Part shown: positions 4,483-11,296 of the stretch, in pieces
How positions within the stretch are numbered: the stretch's first letter is position 1
Layout of the letters: every line of letters starts with the position of its first letter
Assembly (NCBI GenBank): GCA_013362835.1
Contig: JABFVJ010000085.1
Location: forward strand, 1 to 13,213
DNA length: 13,213 nucleotides
DNA from: Nonomuraea sp.
GTDB taxonomy: Bacteria; Actinomycetota; Actinomycetes; Streptosporangiales; Streptosporangiaceae
Reading direction: 5' to 3'
Notes under the pieces: generated by a model
The model's database searches: none
Told to the model about the DNA's origin: nothing
What the model saw: only the letters and a program-made list of their open reading frames with translations
Program-made: the position numbers and the translations under genes

Positions 4483-6905
4483 GGCTGTCGGCGGCTTCCG
4501 GGGTGGCCGCGTTCGCCGCGGCGATCCTGCTCTACCCGCTCTTCCAGGGCGGGGCCTGGTTCTGGACGTCGCTCGGCGCGGTGCTGGCCGTGGTGGCGGC
4601 CGGCCTGCTCAGCTCCCGCCTGTCGCTGCCCGCCTGGGCCGCGCCGCTGGTGGGGCTGGCCGCCCTGTGGATCTTCCTGACCGTGGTCTTCGCCTCGTCC
4701 AAGGCGTGGGCGCTGGTGGTGCCGACCAAGGAGTCGGTGTGGGAGCTGGCCAGGCTGCTCGGCGTCGGCTGGGCCGACATCCAGCGCTTCGCCGCCCCGG
4801 TCCCCGCCACCGACGGCATCACCCTGCTCACCGCGGGCGGCGTGGGCGTCATCGCCATCGCCGTGGACCTGCTCGCCGCGCGACTGCGGCGGGCGGCGCT
4901 GGCAGGGCTGCCGCTGCTGGCACTGGCCACGGTCCCGGCGACGATCCTGGCCGACCCGATCAGCTGGCCCGCGTTCATCATCGCCGCGCTCGGCTTCGTC
5001 AGCCTGCTGATCGCCGACGGGCGCGAGCGGGTGGGCCACTGGGGACGGGCGGTGCTCGTACGGCGGACCCGGTCGGCGACCGGGCCGCAGGCCGACAGCG
5101 GCAGGGTCAGGGCCGACACGAGCGGCCTGCGCCTGTCGGGCAAGCGCATCGGGTTCGCCGCCATCGCGCTGGCGATCCTGCTGCCCGCCGCGCTGCCGGT
5201 CATGGAGCCGGTCTCGTTCTTCCAGTTCGGCGTGGGGGGCCGCGGGCCGGGCAAGGGTAACTCGATCAGCATCCCGAACCCGATCGCGAACCTGAAGGGC
5301 CAGCTCGAACTGCCCGAGCGGCGGGTGGTCCTCACCTACACCAACAACGACAACAAGCCCAGGTACCTGCGGATCTACTCCCTGGACACCTTCGACGGGC
5401 AGCAGTTCGGCATGACCGAGCCGAAGGGCTCGCCGGACAACAAGACCGAGAACGGGCCGCTGCCGCCGCCTCCCGGGCTGAGCCAGAACACGAAGGTGAC
5501 CAACGTCCAGTCCAAGATCCAGATCAGCGACGAGATCGCGCGGCTGCAGTTCCTGCCGCTGCCGTACCCGCCGCGGGAGATCCGGGTGGACGGCGACTGG
5601 CGCGCGGACGTGAGCACGCTGATGGTCTTCTCCATCCCCGACGAGGCCGCCGGGCTGGACTACGAGGTCGCCACGAGCGAGCCGGAGGCCACCCCCGAGC
5701 TGCTGGAGTCGATGGAGGGCGCCCAGCCTGGCGTGGACCAGCGGTACCTGAGGCTGCCCGACAACCTGCCGCCGGAGATCGGCCGCCTGGCCCGCTCGCT
5801 GACCGCCAACGCGAACTCCAACTACGAGGCGGCGGTGAAGCTGCAGCAGTTCTTCACCAAGGACGGCGGCTTCGTCTACAACCTCAAGACGCAGGGTCAC
5901 GGCAACTCGGCGCTGCGGGACTTCCTGCTGCGCGACCGGGCGGGCTACTGCGAGCAGTTCGCCGCGTCGATGGCGGTGCTGGCCAGGCTGGTGGGCATCC
6001 CGTCACGGGTGGCCATCGGCTACACGGGCGGCACGAAGATCGGCGACAGGTGGACGGTCACGACCGGTGACTCGCACTCCTGGCCGGAGCTGTACTTCGA
6101 GGGCGTGGGCTGGCTGCCGTTCGAGCCGACCCCGTCCGGGGCCCTCGGCCAGGGCAGCGCGCGGGTGCCGGACTACACGGTGCCGAGAGCGGCCGCCACG
6201 ACGCCGTCCACGTCGCCGAGCGCCGGCGCGACCAGCTCGGGCGCCGACGACCCGATCAACCCCTCGACCAGGCGCAACCCGCGTGAGCTCGACCGCGAGG
6301 GCCTGATCGCCACCGGCGGGCTGCCGCCGGACGACTCGATGCCGCTGATCGGCAAGATCGGCATCGGGGCGGGCGCGCTGCTGCTGCTCCTGCTGATCCC
6401 GGCCGGGCTGCGGCTGATCACCAGGAACCGGCGGGTGCGCGTACTGGGCTGGAAGGTCTCGGCCCCGGACGACGACGTGACGGCCAGGATCGCGACGGCG
6501 CACCACCCGACGGTCGCGGCCGTCTGGGCCGAGCTGGACGACATCCTGTACGACTACGGCATGGCCCGCGAGACCAGCGAGACCCCGAGGGCCCTGTCCA
6601 GGCGGCTGAGCCAGCAGTACGAGTTCGACACCGAGTCCTCGGCCGCCATGACGGCCATCGCGACGACGGTCGAACGGGTGCTGTTCGCCAGGGACCCCGG
6701 CACGATCGAGCCCATGAGAAAGGACCTGCGCAAGGTGCGGCAGGCCCTGGCGGCGACGGTGTCGCGCGGGAGGCGGGTGCGGGCGGTGCTGCTGCCCCCG
6801 TCGACGCTGCGGCGGCTGCGGTCGCTGGGCGAGCGCCTGCTCGACGGGTTCGACCTGCTGGAGAACATCAGGCTACGGCGGACGGCGCCCGACAAGGGCG
6901 CCTGA
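4479..6905 (+). CDS. TgpA-like membrane transglutaminase (DUF3488-transglutaminase-DUF4129)
   Basis: The 808-aa protein starts at ATG 4479 with AGGAGG six bases upstream; a longer in-frame start at 4425 would lie inside the DUF58 gene. About six hydrophobic helices cluster in residues 5-180 and one near 225-243, followed by a large extracytoplasmic region with the transglutaminase-like core: Cys491 in RAGYCEQFAASMAVLARL, His533 in DSHSWPELYF, and Glu549 in PFEPTPSG. The helix GALLLLLLIPAGL is near 630-645, and a cytoplasmic tail resembling DUF4129 ends the protein. TgpA of Pseudomonas is an essential envelope protein of this family; the acyl substrate is unknown. The third catalytic residue is Glu instead of the Asp of TgpA. 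This is the last gene of the MoxR-DUF58 operon. Confidence 0.94.
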   Translation: MRLSAASGVAAFAAAILLYPLFQGGAWFWTSLGAVLAVVAAGLLSSRLSLPAWAAPLVGLAALWIFLTVVFASSKAWALVVPTKESVWELARLLGVGWADIQRFAAPVPATDGITLLTAGGVGVIAIAVDLLAARLRRAALAGLPLLALATVPATILADPISWPAFIIAALGFVSLLIADGRERVGHWGRAVLVRRTRSATGPQADSGRVRADTSGLRLSGKRIGFAAIALAILLPAALPVMEPVSFFQFGVGGRGPGKGNSISIPNPIANLKGQLELPERRVVLTYTNNDNKPRYLRIYSLDTFDGQQFGMTEPKGSPDNKTENGPLPPPPGLSQNTKVTNVQSKIQISDEIARLQFLPLPYPPREIRVDGDWRADVSTLMVFSIPDEAAGLDYEVATSEPEATPELLESMEGAQPGVDQRYLRLPDNLPPEIGRLARSLTANANSNYEAAVKLQQFFTKDGGFVYNLKTQGHGNSALRDFLLRDRAGYCEQFAASMAVLARLVGIPSRVAIGYTGGTKIGDRWTVTTGDSHSWPELYFEGVGWLPFEPTPSGALGQGSARVPDYTVPRAAATTPSTSPSAGATSSGADDPINPSTRRNPRELDREGLIATGGLPPDDSMPLIGKIGIGAGALLLLLLIPAGLRLITRNRRVRVLGWKVSAPDDDVTARIATAHHPTVAAVWAELDDILYDYGMARETSETPRALSRRLSQQYEFDTESSAAMTAIATTVERVLFARDPGTIEPMRKDLRKVRQALAATVSRGRRVRAVLLPPSTLRRLRSLGERLLDGFDLLENIRLRRTAPDKGA

Positions 6906-6923
6906 CCGGTTCGCCGCTACCGA

Positions 6924-6961
6924 GCGTGCGGTCTCTCCCTGGAAGGGGAACGGCCGCACGT
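6924..6961. terminator. Bidirectional terminator hairpin between convergent genes
   Basis: CGTGCGG (6925-6931) pairs with CCGCACG (6954-6960), with a possible extra G-T pair outside and an inner TCCC/GGGA helix. The hairpin begins 19 bp after the transglutaminase stop and ends 23 bp before the DUF3040 stop on the opposite strand. The plus-strand tail TCTGTTCTG is only weakly T-rich, as is common in high-GC actinobacteria. Confidence 0.6.
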
Positions 6962-6983
6962 CTGTTCTGCCGTGACCTGACGG

Positions 6984-7379
6984 TCAGCGCTCGTCGTGGC
7001 GGCGGCGCCAGCGCTCTTCCATGCGCTCCATGAAACTGCCCCGGTTGCCCCGGCGGGCCTGCTTGCCCGTGCCGCCGGCGCCCGGAGCCGGTGCGGAGTC
7101 ACCGAATCCGTTCATGCGTTTCCAACTGGACAGACCCCACAGACACGCGGCGAGCATGACCACGAAACCGCCGACGCCGAGCGGGATCTGACTCATGACC
7201 ACGCCTACCATCATGATGACGACGCCGAGGGCAAAGCCTATGGAGGCTTTGATCAGGCGACGCTTGTAATGGCTGCGCGGGTCACTGATCCTTACGGTGT
7301 TGGCCCACTTCGGGTCCTCGGCGTAGAGGGCCTGCTCGATCTGGTCGAGCAAGCGCTGCTCGTGCTCAGAGAGCGGCAC
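6984..7379 (-). CDS. DUF3040 family small membrane protein
   Basis: The 131-aa protein starts at GTG 7379 (GGGAGG just upstream) with PLSEHEQRLLDQIEQALYAE, the diagnostic start of actinobacterial DUF3040 proteins. Two membrane helices follow (about residues 44-63, IKASIGFALGVVIMMVGVVM, and 67-83), then a Gly/Pro linker and a strongly basic tail ending RWRRRHDER. A longer reading to 7430 is possible but would lack the family start. Function is unknown. The family often lies near division or polymerase IV genes in actinobacteria; here it follows dinB after a hairpin, so it is probably transcribed separately. Confidence 0.93.
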   Translation of the reverse strand: MPLSEHEQRLLDQIEQALYAEDPKWANTVRISDPRSHYKRRLIKASIGFALGVVIMMVGVVMSQIPLGVGGFVVMLAACLWGLSSWKRMNGFGDSAPAPGAGGTGKQARRGNRGSFMERMEERWRRRHDER

Positions 7380-7462
7380 GGCGCCTCCCAAGGACGGCCC
7401 CATAACGGGGAAGACGGCAACGGACGACACGGGGTGTCCGAACCTCGCGGTCGGTTATCCCC

Positions 7463-7491
7463 AGAATACGAGGCTGTAGACGTAGGCGAAA
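7463..7491 (-). promoter_or_regulatory. Possible promoter of the DUF3040 gene
   Basis: A good -10-like TATTCT (7468-7463) lies 17 bp downstream of a poor -35-like TTTCGC (7491-7486) on the minus strand. This would start transcription near 7456 and give a leader of about 77 nt. Only the -10 is convincing. Confidence 0.25.
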
Positions 7492-7582
7492 GCAAACGTC
7501 CAACGCAGACCAAACCGGAGGTGACGTCATGGCTCCATTCTGGCCCATCTCGCACCCCTTCCCCCAAAATCGCGACATCCTT

Positions 7583-7612
7583 GTCCTACCCGATTGACCG
7601 ATCAAGTAGGAC
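7583..7612 (-). terminator. dinB terminator hairpin
   Basis: Beginning 7 nt after the dinB stop, the minus-strand transcript forms a continuous 12-pair stem: GUCCUAC/GUAGGAC (7 pairs), two U-G wobbles, then GAU/AUC, with a 6-nt loop CGGUCA. On the plus strand the two wobbles become C-A mismatches, so the structure favours the minus-strand RNA. No T-run follows directly; TTTT occurs about 15 nt further on. Confidence 0.6.
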
Positions 7613-7619
7613 ATGGGCG

Positions 7620-8861
7620 TCATGTCTCTATTTCATCAAGCTTGCCACGTACCAGCGATGCTGGGACCACCGCATCGGGACCAAATCTCCGGATCGCCTT
7701 GTCCATGGCCTGTTCGGCCTCGCGCCAGCCGGTCTCGCGCTCGCCCAGACCGAGCTGGTGGACGGCCTCACCGGCCGGGCGGAGGTTCTCCATCCTGACC
7801 CCGACCAGGCGCAGACGCACGCGCTGGAGGCCCGCGGCCTCGAACAGCCCGCAGGCGGTGGCGTAGATCACCTGGGCCACGTCGGTCGGCTCCCGCAGGG
7901 TGCGCGACCGGGTGATCGTGGTGAAATCGGCCCGGCGCAGCTTCACACTTACAGTTCTTCCCACGTGTCCGCCCTTACGCATCCTGGCCGCGACGCGCTC
8001 GGACAGGCGCAGCAGCTCGCGCCTGATCACCTCGGGATCGTCGACGTCGGCCGCGAAGGTCTCCTCGTTGCCGATGCTCTTGTCGGGCACGTGCGCCGTC
8101 ACCGGGCGCTCGTCGCGCCCCCAGGCCAGCGAGGCCAGGTGGCCGCCCACGGCCTGCCCCAGCTCGCGCTGGAGCGTGTTCAGGGGCACTCTGGCGAGGT
8201 CGCCCACCGTGCGGATGCCGAGCCGTACGAGGGACTGCTCGGTACGCTCCCCCACGCCCCACAGCGCCGAGACCGGCAGCGGGTGGAGGAAGTCGACCAC
8301 CTGCCCCTCGGGCACCACGAGCATCCCGTCGGGCTTGCACTGCTTGGACGCCAGCTTTGCCACGAATTTGCTGCTCGCCACCCCCACCGAGCACGTGATG
8401 CCGAACCGGTCGAGGACCTGCTCCCTGATCATCGCCGCGATCGCCGCGGGCGGGCCGAGCCGGCGCCGGGCCCCGCCGACGTCGAGGAACGCCTCGTCGG
8501 AGGCGATCGGCTCGACCAGCGGGGTGACCGTGTGGAAGATCTCCATGACGCCCTTGGAGACCTCGGAGTATTTCCCGTGGCTGGGCGGGATGACCGTCGC
8601 CTGCGGGCAGAGCCTGCGCGCCCTGCTCATGGGCATCGCCGAGTGCACGCCGAAGGCCCTGGCCTCGTAGGTGGCGCTGAGCACGACGCCGCGCCCGGCC
8701 GGCGAGCCGACGATCACCGGGCGGCCCCGCAGCTCCGGCCGCTCCAGCAGCTCGACGCTGGCGAAGAAGGCGTCCATGTCGACATGGAGGATCGGGCAGC
8801 CGCTGTCATCGATCCCGGTGCGCGGCGCGGGACCGATGCCTGTGATCTGCTTGCGGGACAC
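7620..8861 (-). CDS. dinB: DNA polymerase IV (Y-family, DinB)
   Basis: A 413-aa translesion polymerase. Catalytic motifs are HVDMDAFFASVE, with D28 as first metal ligand and F33 as steric gate against ribonucleotides, and ASDEAFLDV, with D122 and E123. In E. coli the second motif is SLDEA, so the residues before the acidic pair are atypical while the pair itself is kept. CSVGVASSKFVAKLASK and a thumb helix-hairpin-helix segment (VSALWGVGERTEQSLVRLGI) follow. HQLGLGE near the C-terminus resembles a beta-clamp-binding motif. It is about 60 residues longer than the E. coli enzyme, split between an N-terminal extension of 20 and a longer tail. The GTG start has no ribosome-binding sequence but sits 7 nt after TAGAAT, suggesting a leaderless mRNA. 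A LexA-type box lies upstream. Confidence 0.96.
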   Translation of the reverse strand: MSRKQITGIGPAPRTGIDDSGCPILHVDMDAFFASVELLERPELRGRPVIVGSPAGRGVVLSATYEARAFGVHSAMPMSRARRLCPQATVIPPSHGKYSEVSKGVMEIFHTVTPLVEPIASDEAFLDVGGARRRLGPPAAIAAMIREQVLDRFGITCSVGVASSKFVAKLASKQCKPDGMLVVPEGQVVDFLHPLPVSALWGVGERTEQSLVRLGIRTVGDLARVPLNTLQRELGQAVGGHLASLAWGRDERPVTAHVPDKSIGNEETFAADVDDPEVIRRELLRLSERVAARMRKGGHVGRTVSVKLRRADFTTITRSRTLREPTDVAQVIYATACGLFEAAGLQRVRLRLVGVRMENLRPAGEAVHQLGLGERETGWREAEQAMDKAIRRFGPDAVVPASLVRGKLDEIET

Positions 8862-8868
8862 GCTGTCG

Positions 8869-8874
8869 ATTCTA
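8869..8874 (-). promoter_or_regulatory. dinB -10 element, predicted leaderless start
   Basis: TAGAAT (8874-8869, minus strand) matches the -10 consensus at five of six bases. It is followed by 7 nt and then the GTG start codon, so transcription should begin at or next to the first base of that codon. No TTGACA-like -35 is seen at the expected distance. Confidence 0.55.
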
Positions 8875-8875
8875 T

Positions 8876-8891
8876 CCGAACAGGCGTTCTA
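8876..8891 (-). promoter_or_regulatory. LexA (SOS) box of dinB
   Basis: TAGAACGCCTGTTCGG on the minus strand contains the palindrome GAAC-N4-GTTC and matches the actinobacterial LexA consensus TCGAAC-N4-GTTCGA at 9 of 12 fixed positions, with both half-site cores perfect. It lies directly upstream of the -10 element, where bound LexA would block RNA polymerase. This implies damage-inducible dinB. Confidence 0.7.
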
Positions 8892-8893
8892 GC

Positions 8894-9649
8894 CTAGGCC
8901 CGGTGGCCGAGAACGTGAACCTGTGTGGCGACGTCGCGCAGCACCGGATGGGCGGCGGCGGCCTGCTCCAGCGCCACCAGCGCCTCGGCCGCGCCCGGCT
9001 CGCCGTCGACGAGCCTGCTGGGCACCAGGTCGGCGAAGACCCGCACGCCGTGGACCGCTCCGACGGTGAAGCCGGTGGCGGTCAGCAGCTCCGACAGGGT
9101 CTCGGCGGTGTAGCGGCGCGGCGTGGGGTCGCGGTCGCCCCACGTGCCGCGCGGGTCGGACAGCACGGCCCTGGCCTCGTCGAACTGCCCGGCCAGCGCC
9201 CGGTGGATCGCGCTCGCGACCGGGTTGGCGGCCAGCACGCTGACGGCGCCGCCCCTGCGCAGCAGCCCGGCGACGGCGGTCAGCGCGCCGATCGGGTCGT
9301 CGACGTACTCCAGGACGCTGTGGCACAGCACCAGGTCGGCGCTGTCGCGGTCGAGCAGGTCGCCGAGGTCGGCGGCGTCGCCCTGCAGGCCGCGCACGGC
9401 CACGCCCCGCTCCTTGGCCCGGCGCTCCAGCGCGGCCAGCGAGTCGGGGCTGGGGTCGACGACGGTGACGGTGTGGCCGAGCGCGGCCATTGGCACGGCG
9501 AACCCGCCGGTGCCCCCGCCGGCATCGACGATGTCGAGGGTGTCACGGCCCGTGGCCCGCGCCCGCTCGGCCAGCACCGACCGCAACGCGTCCCAGACGA
9601 CGGCGGTGCGCACCGCCGGGGTCCTCGTGGTGACGCCTTCTGCTCGCAA
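8894..9649 (-). CDS. CmoM/SmtA-like SAM-dependent methyltransferase
   Basis: The 251-aa class I methyltransferase has SAM motif DIVDAGGGTGGFA (residues 39-51), VTVVDPSPDSL (motif II), DADLVLCHSVLEYVDDP-type motif IV and a GLLRRGGAVSVLAANP segment. The region after this (HRALAGQFDEA, PRRYTAETLSELL, HGVRVFADL, EALVALEQAAA) parallels E. coli CmoM (SmtA), which methylates the 5-carboxymethoxyuridine of tRNA wobble U34. Since CmoA/CmoB are not generally known from actinobacteria, the real substrate may differ. The apparent start is TTG 9649 with GAGAGAGG about 10 nt upstream; GTG 12 codons later is an alternative. It lies just upstream of dinB in the same direction, with the dinB promoter wedged in the short gap. 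Confidence 0.85.
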   Translation of the reverse strand: MRAEGVTTRTPAVRTAVVWDALRSVLAERARATGRDTLDIVDAGGGTGGFAVPMAALGHTVTVVDPSPDSLAALERRAKERGVAVRGLQGDAADLGDLLDRDSADLVLCHSVLEYVDDPIGALTAVAGLLRRGGAVSVLAANPVASAIHRALAGQFDEARAVLSDPRGTWGDRDPTPRRYTAETLSELLTATGFTVGAVHGVRVFADLVPSRLVDGEPGAAEALVALEQAAAAHPVLRDVATQVHVLGHRA

Positions 9650-9743
9650 CGTCGGCTCGCCTCTCTCTCCTCCGCGGGCGGCCCTCGCCCTGTGCGGACG
9701 GGGCCAGCCTACGCCGTACGGGCGCCCGCCCGCAGGCCAGACC

Positions 9744-10082
9744 CTAACCCTCGAACCGGGCCAGCAGCCTCTTCGGCGCCCGCAGCCGCCAGGCGTCGGT
9801 CAGCAGCTCGGTCAGCTCGTCGGCGGCCACCTCGGCGAAGCGCACCAGGACCGAGGCGTGCCCGTCGTAGTGCGGCGTGCTGAAGTACGTGCCGGGCTCG
9901 GCCGCGATCAGCTCGCGCTTGGCCTCCTCGCCGGCCACCGGCACGACCAGGACGTCGCCCTCCTCCCTGACCCGGGCGAACCATTTGCCGCCCACGTAGA
10001 AGGCGGGGGTGCCGTACATGGGCTTCTCGGTCGTGCCGGGCAGCGCCAGGGCGATGGCGCGCACCTCTTCCTCTGTCACCAT
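9744..10082 (-). CDS. YjbR/MmcQ family protein
   Basis: The 112-aa protein has the YjbR (CyaY-like fold) family features: an N-terminal EEEVRAIALALPGTTEKP, GTPAFYVGGKWFARVREEGD, the EEAKRELIAAEP segment, YFSTPHYDGHASVLVRFAEV, and a final DAWRLRAPKRLLARF. The family is small, widespread and of unclear role; the fold suggests nucleic-acid or protein binding. ATG 10082 and GTG 10079 are adjacent possible starts. Neither has a Shine-Dalgarno sequence, so translation may be leaderless (CAGCAT lies 6 nt upstream as a weak -10). It is an isolated gene between a large hairpin and the CmoM-like gene. Confidence 0.88.
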   Translation of the reverse strand: MVTEEEVRAIALALPGTTEKPMYGTPAFYVGGKWFARVREEGDVLVVPVAGEEAKRELIAAEPGTYFSTPHYDGHASVLVRFAEVAADELTELLTDAWRLRAPKRLLARFEG

Positions 10083-10112
10083 GCGTCGATGCTGGCACGG
10101 CGGCGGGAGAAG

Positions 10113-10137
10113 GGCGCGTCGCGGCTGGTGACGCGCC
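10113..10137. repeat. 8-bp inverted repeat (hairpin)
   Basis: GGCGCGTC (10113-10120) and GACGCGCC (10130-10137) are perfect complements around a 9-nt loop, with an outer AAG/CTT possible beyond a mismatch. It lies between nusB and the YjbR gene, about 30 bp upstream of the YjbR start. It may be part of the nusB termination region or of the YjbR promoter. Confidence 0.4.
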
Positions 10138-10161
10138 GCTTCCCCGGAGGGCGTCCGTGTG

Positions 10162-10216
10162 GCCGCGCGGTCAGGCCGGCGCCGCTCTCGGACGGCCGGC
10201 CGCCTGACCGCGCGGC
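10162..10216 (-). terminator. Strong hairpin downstream of nusB, probable terminator
   Basis: GCCGCGCGGTCAGGC (10162-10176) and its perfect 15-base complement (10202-10216) enclose 25 nt that can fold further through GCCGG/CCGGC and CCG-CTCT-CGG. It is by far the strongest dyad in the window and lies about 80 bp after the nusB stop. There is no T-tract, so it is either a U-less actinobacterial terminator or a structural element protecting the 3' end. Confidence 0.6.
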
Positions 10217-10297
10217 GGTACACGTTCCCTCGCCTCTCGCGAGCCGTGCGGGCCGCGTGACTGGAACGTACTCCTGCCGGGCCGCCGCGGCCTTTGT

Positions 10298-10708
10298 CTA
10301 AAGGGTGAGGCTTGGCTTGAGTTGCTTGAACCGGGCCAGCAGCCCGTTGATGAACTGCGGCGACTCGTCGGTCGACAGCTCGCCCGCCAGGTGCACCCAC
10401 TCGCTGATGACCACGCCCTCCGGCACGCCGGGCATCCACAGCAGCTCGTACGTGCCGCCGCGCAGCAGATTGCGGTCGACGGCGGGCATGCGGTCGAGGG
10501 TCCAGCCCTCGGAGTAGGTGGTGATCAGCTCGTCGATGCGCGCCTGGTGGCGGGCGACGCCCTCGACGATGGTCGAGGTGTACTCGTTGACCGGCGGCTC
10601 CTGCCGCTCCACCCGCTCGGCGAGGATCTTCAGCGGGTCTTCGGAGCGCAGCTCGGCCTCGAAGAGGATGTCGAGGGCGCGCCTGCGTGCTTTGCCGCGT
10701 GCCGACAC
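10298..10708 (-). CDS. nusB: Transcription antitermination factor NusB
   Basis: The 136-aa protein matches NusB in length and pattern: ARGKARRRALDILFEAELR at the start, EYTSTIVEGVARHQARIDELI in the middle, and DRNLLRGGTYELLW and PEGVVISEWVHLAGE followed by PQFINGLLARF at the end. NusB binds boxA RNA with NusE (S10) and promotes full-length rRNA transcription. The GTG start (10708) lies one base after the efp stop, so the two genes are coupled. pepQ-efp-nusB is a well known gene order in Gram-positive bacteria. Confidence 0.97.
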   Translation of the reverse strand: MSARGKARRRALDILFEAELRSEDPLKILAERVERQEPPVNEYTSTIVEGVARHQARIDELITTYSEGWTLDRMPAVDRNLLRGGTYELLWMPGVPEGVVISEWVHLAGELSTDESPQFINGLLARFKQLKPSLTL

Positions 10709-10709
10709 C

Positions 10710-11270
10710 TCAGGCCCGGCCGAGGTATTCGCCGCTACGGGTGTCGACCTTGACCTTCTCGCCCGTGGTGATGAACAGCGGCACCTTGATCTCGGCGCCG
10801 GTCTCCAGCGTGGCGGGCTTGGTGCCGCCGGTGGAGCGGTCGCCCTGCAGGCCCGGCTCGGTGTTGGAGATGGTCAGCTCGACGGCCGCGGGCAGGTCGA
10901 CGTAGAGGGCCGCGCCCTCGTTGAAGGCGATCGTGGCGAGCGTGTTCTCCAGCATGTAGTTGGCGGCCGTGCCGACCGTGTTGCCGGGCACGTTGACCAT
11001 GTCGTAGGTCTCGGTGTCCATGAACACGAAGTCGTCGCCGTCCTTGTAGGAGTACTGCATCTCGCGCTTGTCGACGTTGGCCACGTCGACCTTCACGCCG
11101 GCGTTGAAGGTCTTGTCGACGACCTTGCCGGAGAGGACGTTCTTGAGCTTGGTGCGGACGAACGCGCCGCCCTTGCCCGGCTTGACGTGCTGGAACTCGA
11201 CAACGCTCCAGAGGTCGCCGCCCTCGAGCTTCAGCACCATGCCGTTCTTGAGGTCGTTGGTCGTCGCCAC
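10710..11270 (-). CDS. efp: Elongation factor P
   Basis: EF-P enters the ribosomal E site and rescues ribosomes stalled at polyproline. The 186-aa protein has the KOW-like N-terminal domain with [16 protein letters not shown] (K33 at the loop tip, equivalent to the modified Lys34 of E. coli), the OB domain with [18 protein letters not shown], and the C-terminal [20 protein letters not shown] and [24 protein letters not shown] signatures. GTG 11270 is preceded by GGGAGAAG. The gene follows pepQ after 26 bp and is one base from nusB. No modification-enzyme gene lies in the window. Confidence 0.98.
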   Translation of the reverse strand: MATTNDLKNGMVLKLEGGDLWSVVEFQHVKPGKGGAFVRTKLKNVLSGKVVDKTFNAGVKVDVANVDKREMQYSYKDGDDFVFMDTETYDMVNVPGNTVGTAANYMLENTLATIAFNEGAALYVDLPAAVELTISNTEPGLQGDRSTGGTKPATLETGAEIKVPLFITTGEKVKVDTRSGEYLGRA

Positions 11271-11296
11271 TCGTTCTTCTCCCGCGTGTGGCCGCT

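Noticed and set aside
3044..5900. Long minus-strand frames opposite DUF58 and the transglutaminase gene
   Set aside because: Arg/Gly/Gln/His-rich antisense shadows of strongly supported plus-strand genes, with no motifs.
7522..7529. Palindrome TGACGTCA upstream of the DUF3040 gene
   Set aside because: A single 8-bp palindrome is expected many times by chance in 13 kb and nothing else marks it as a binding site.
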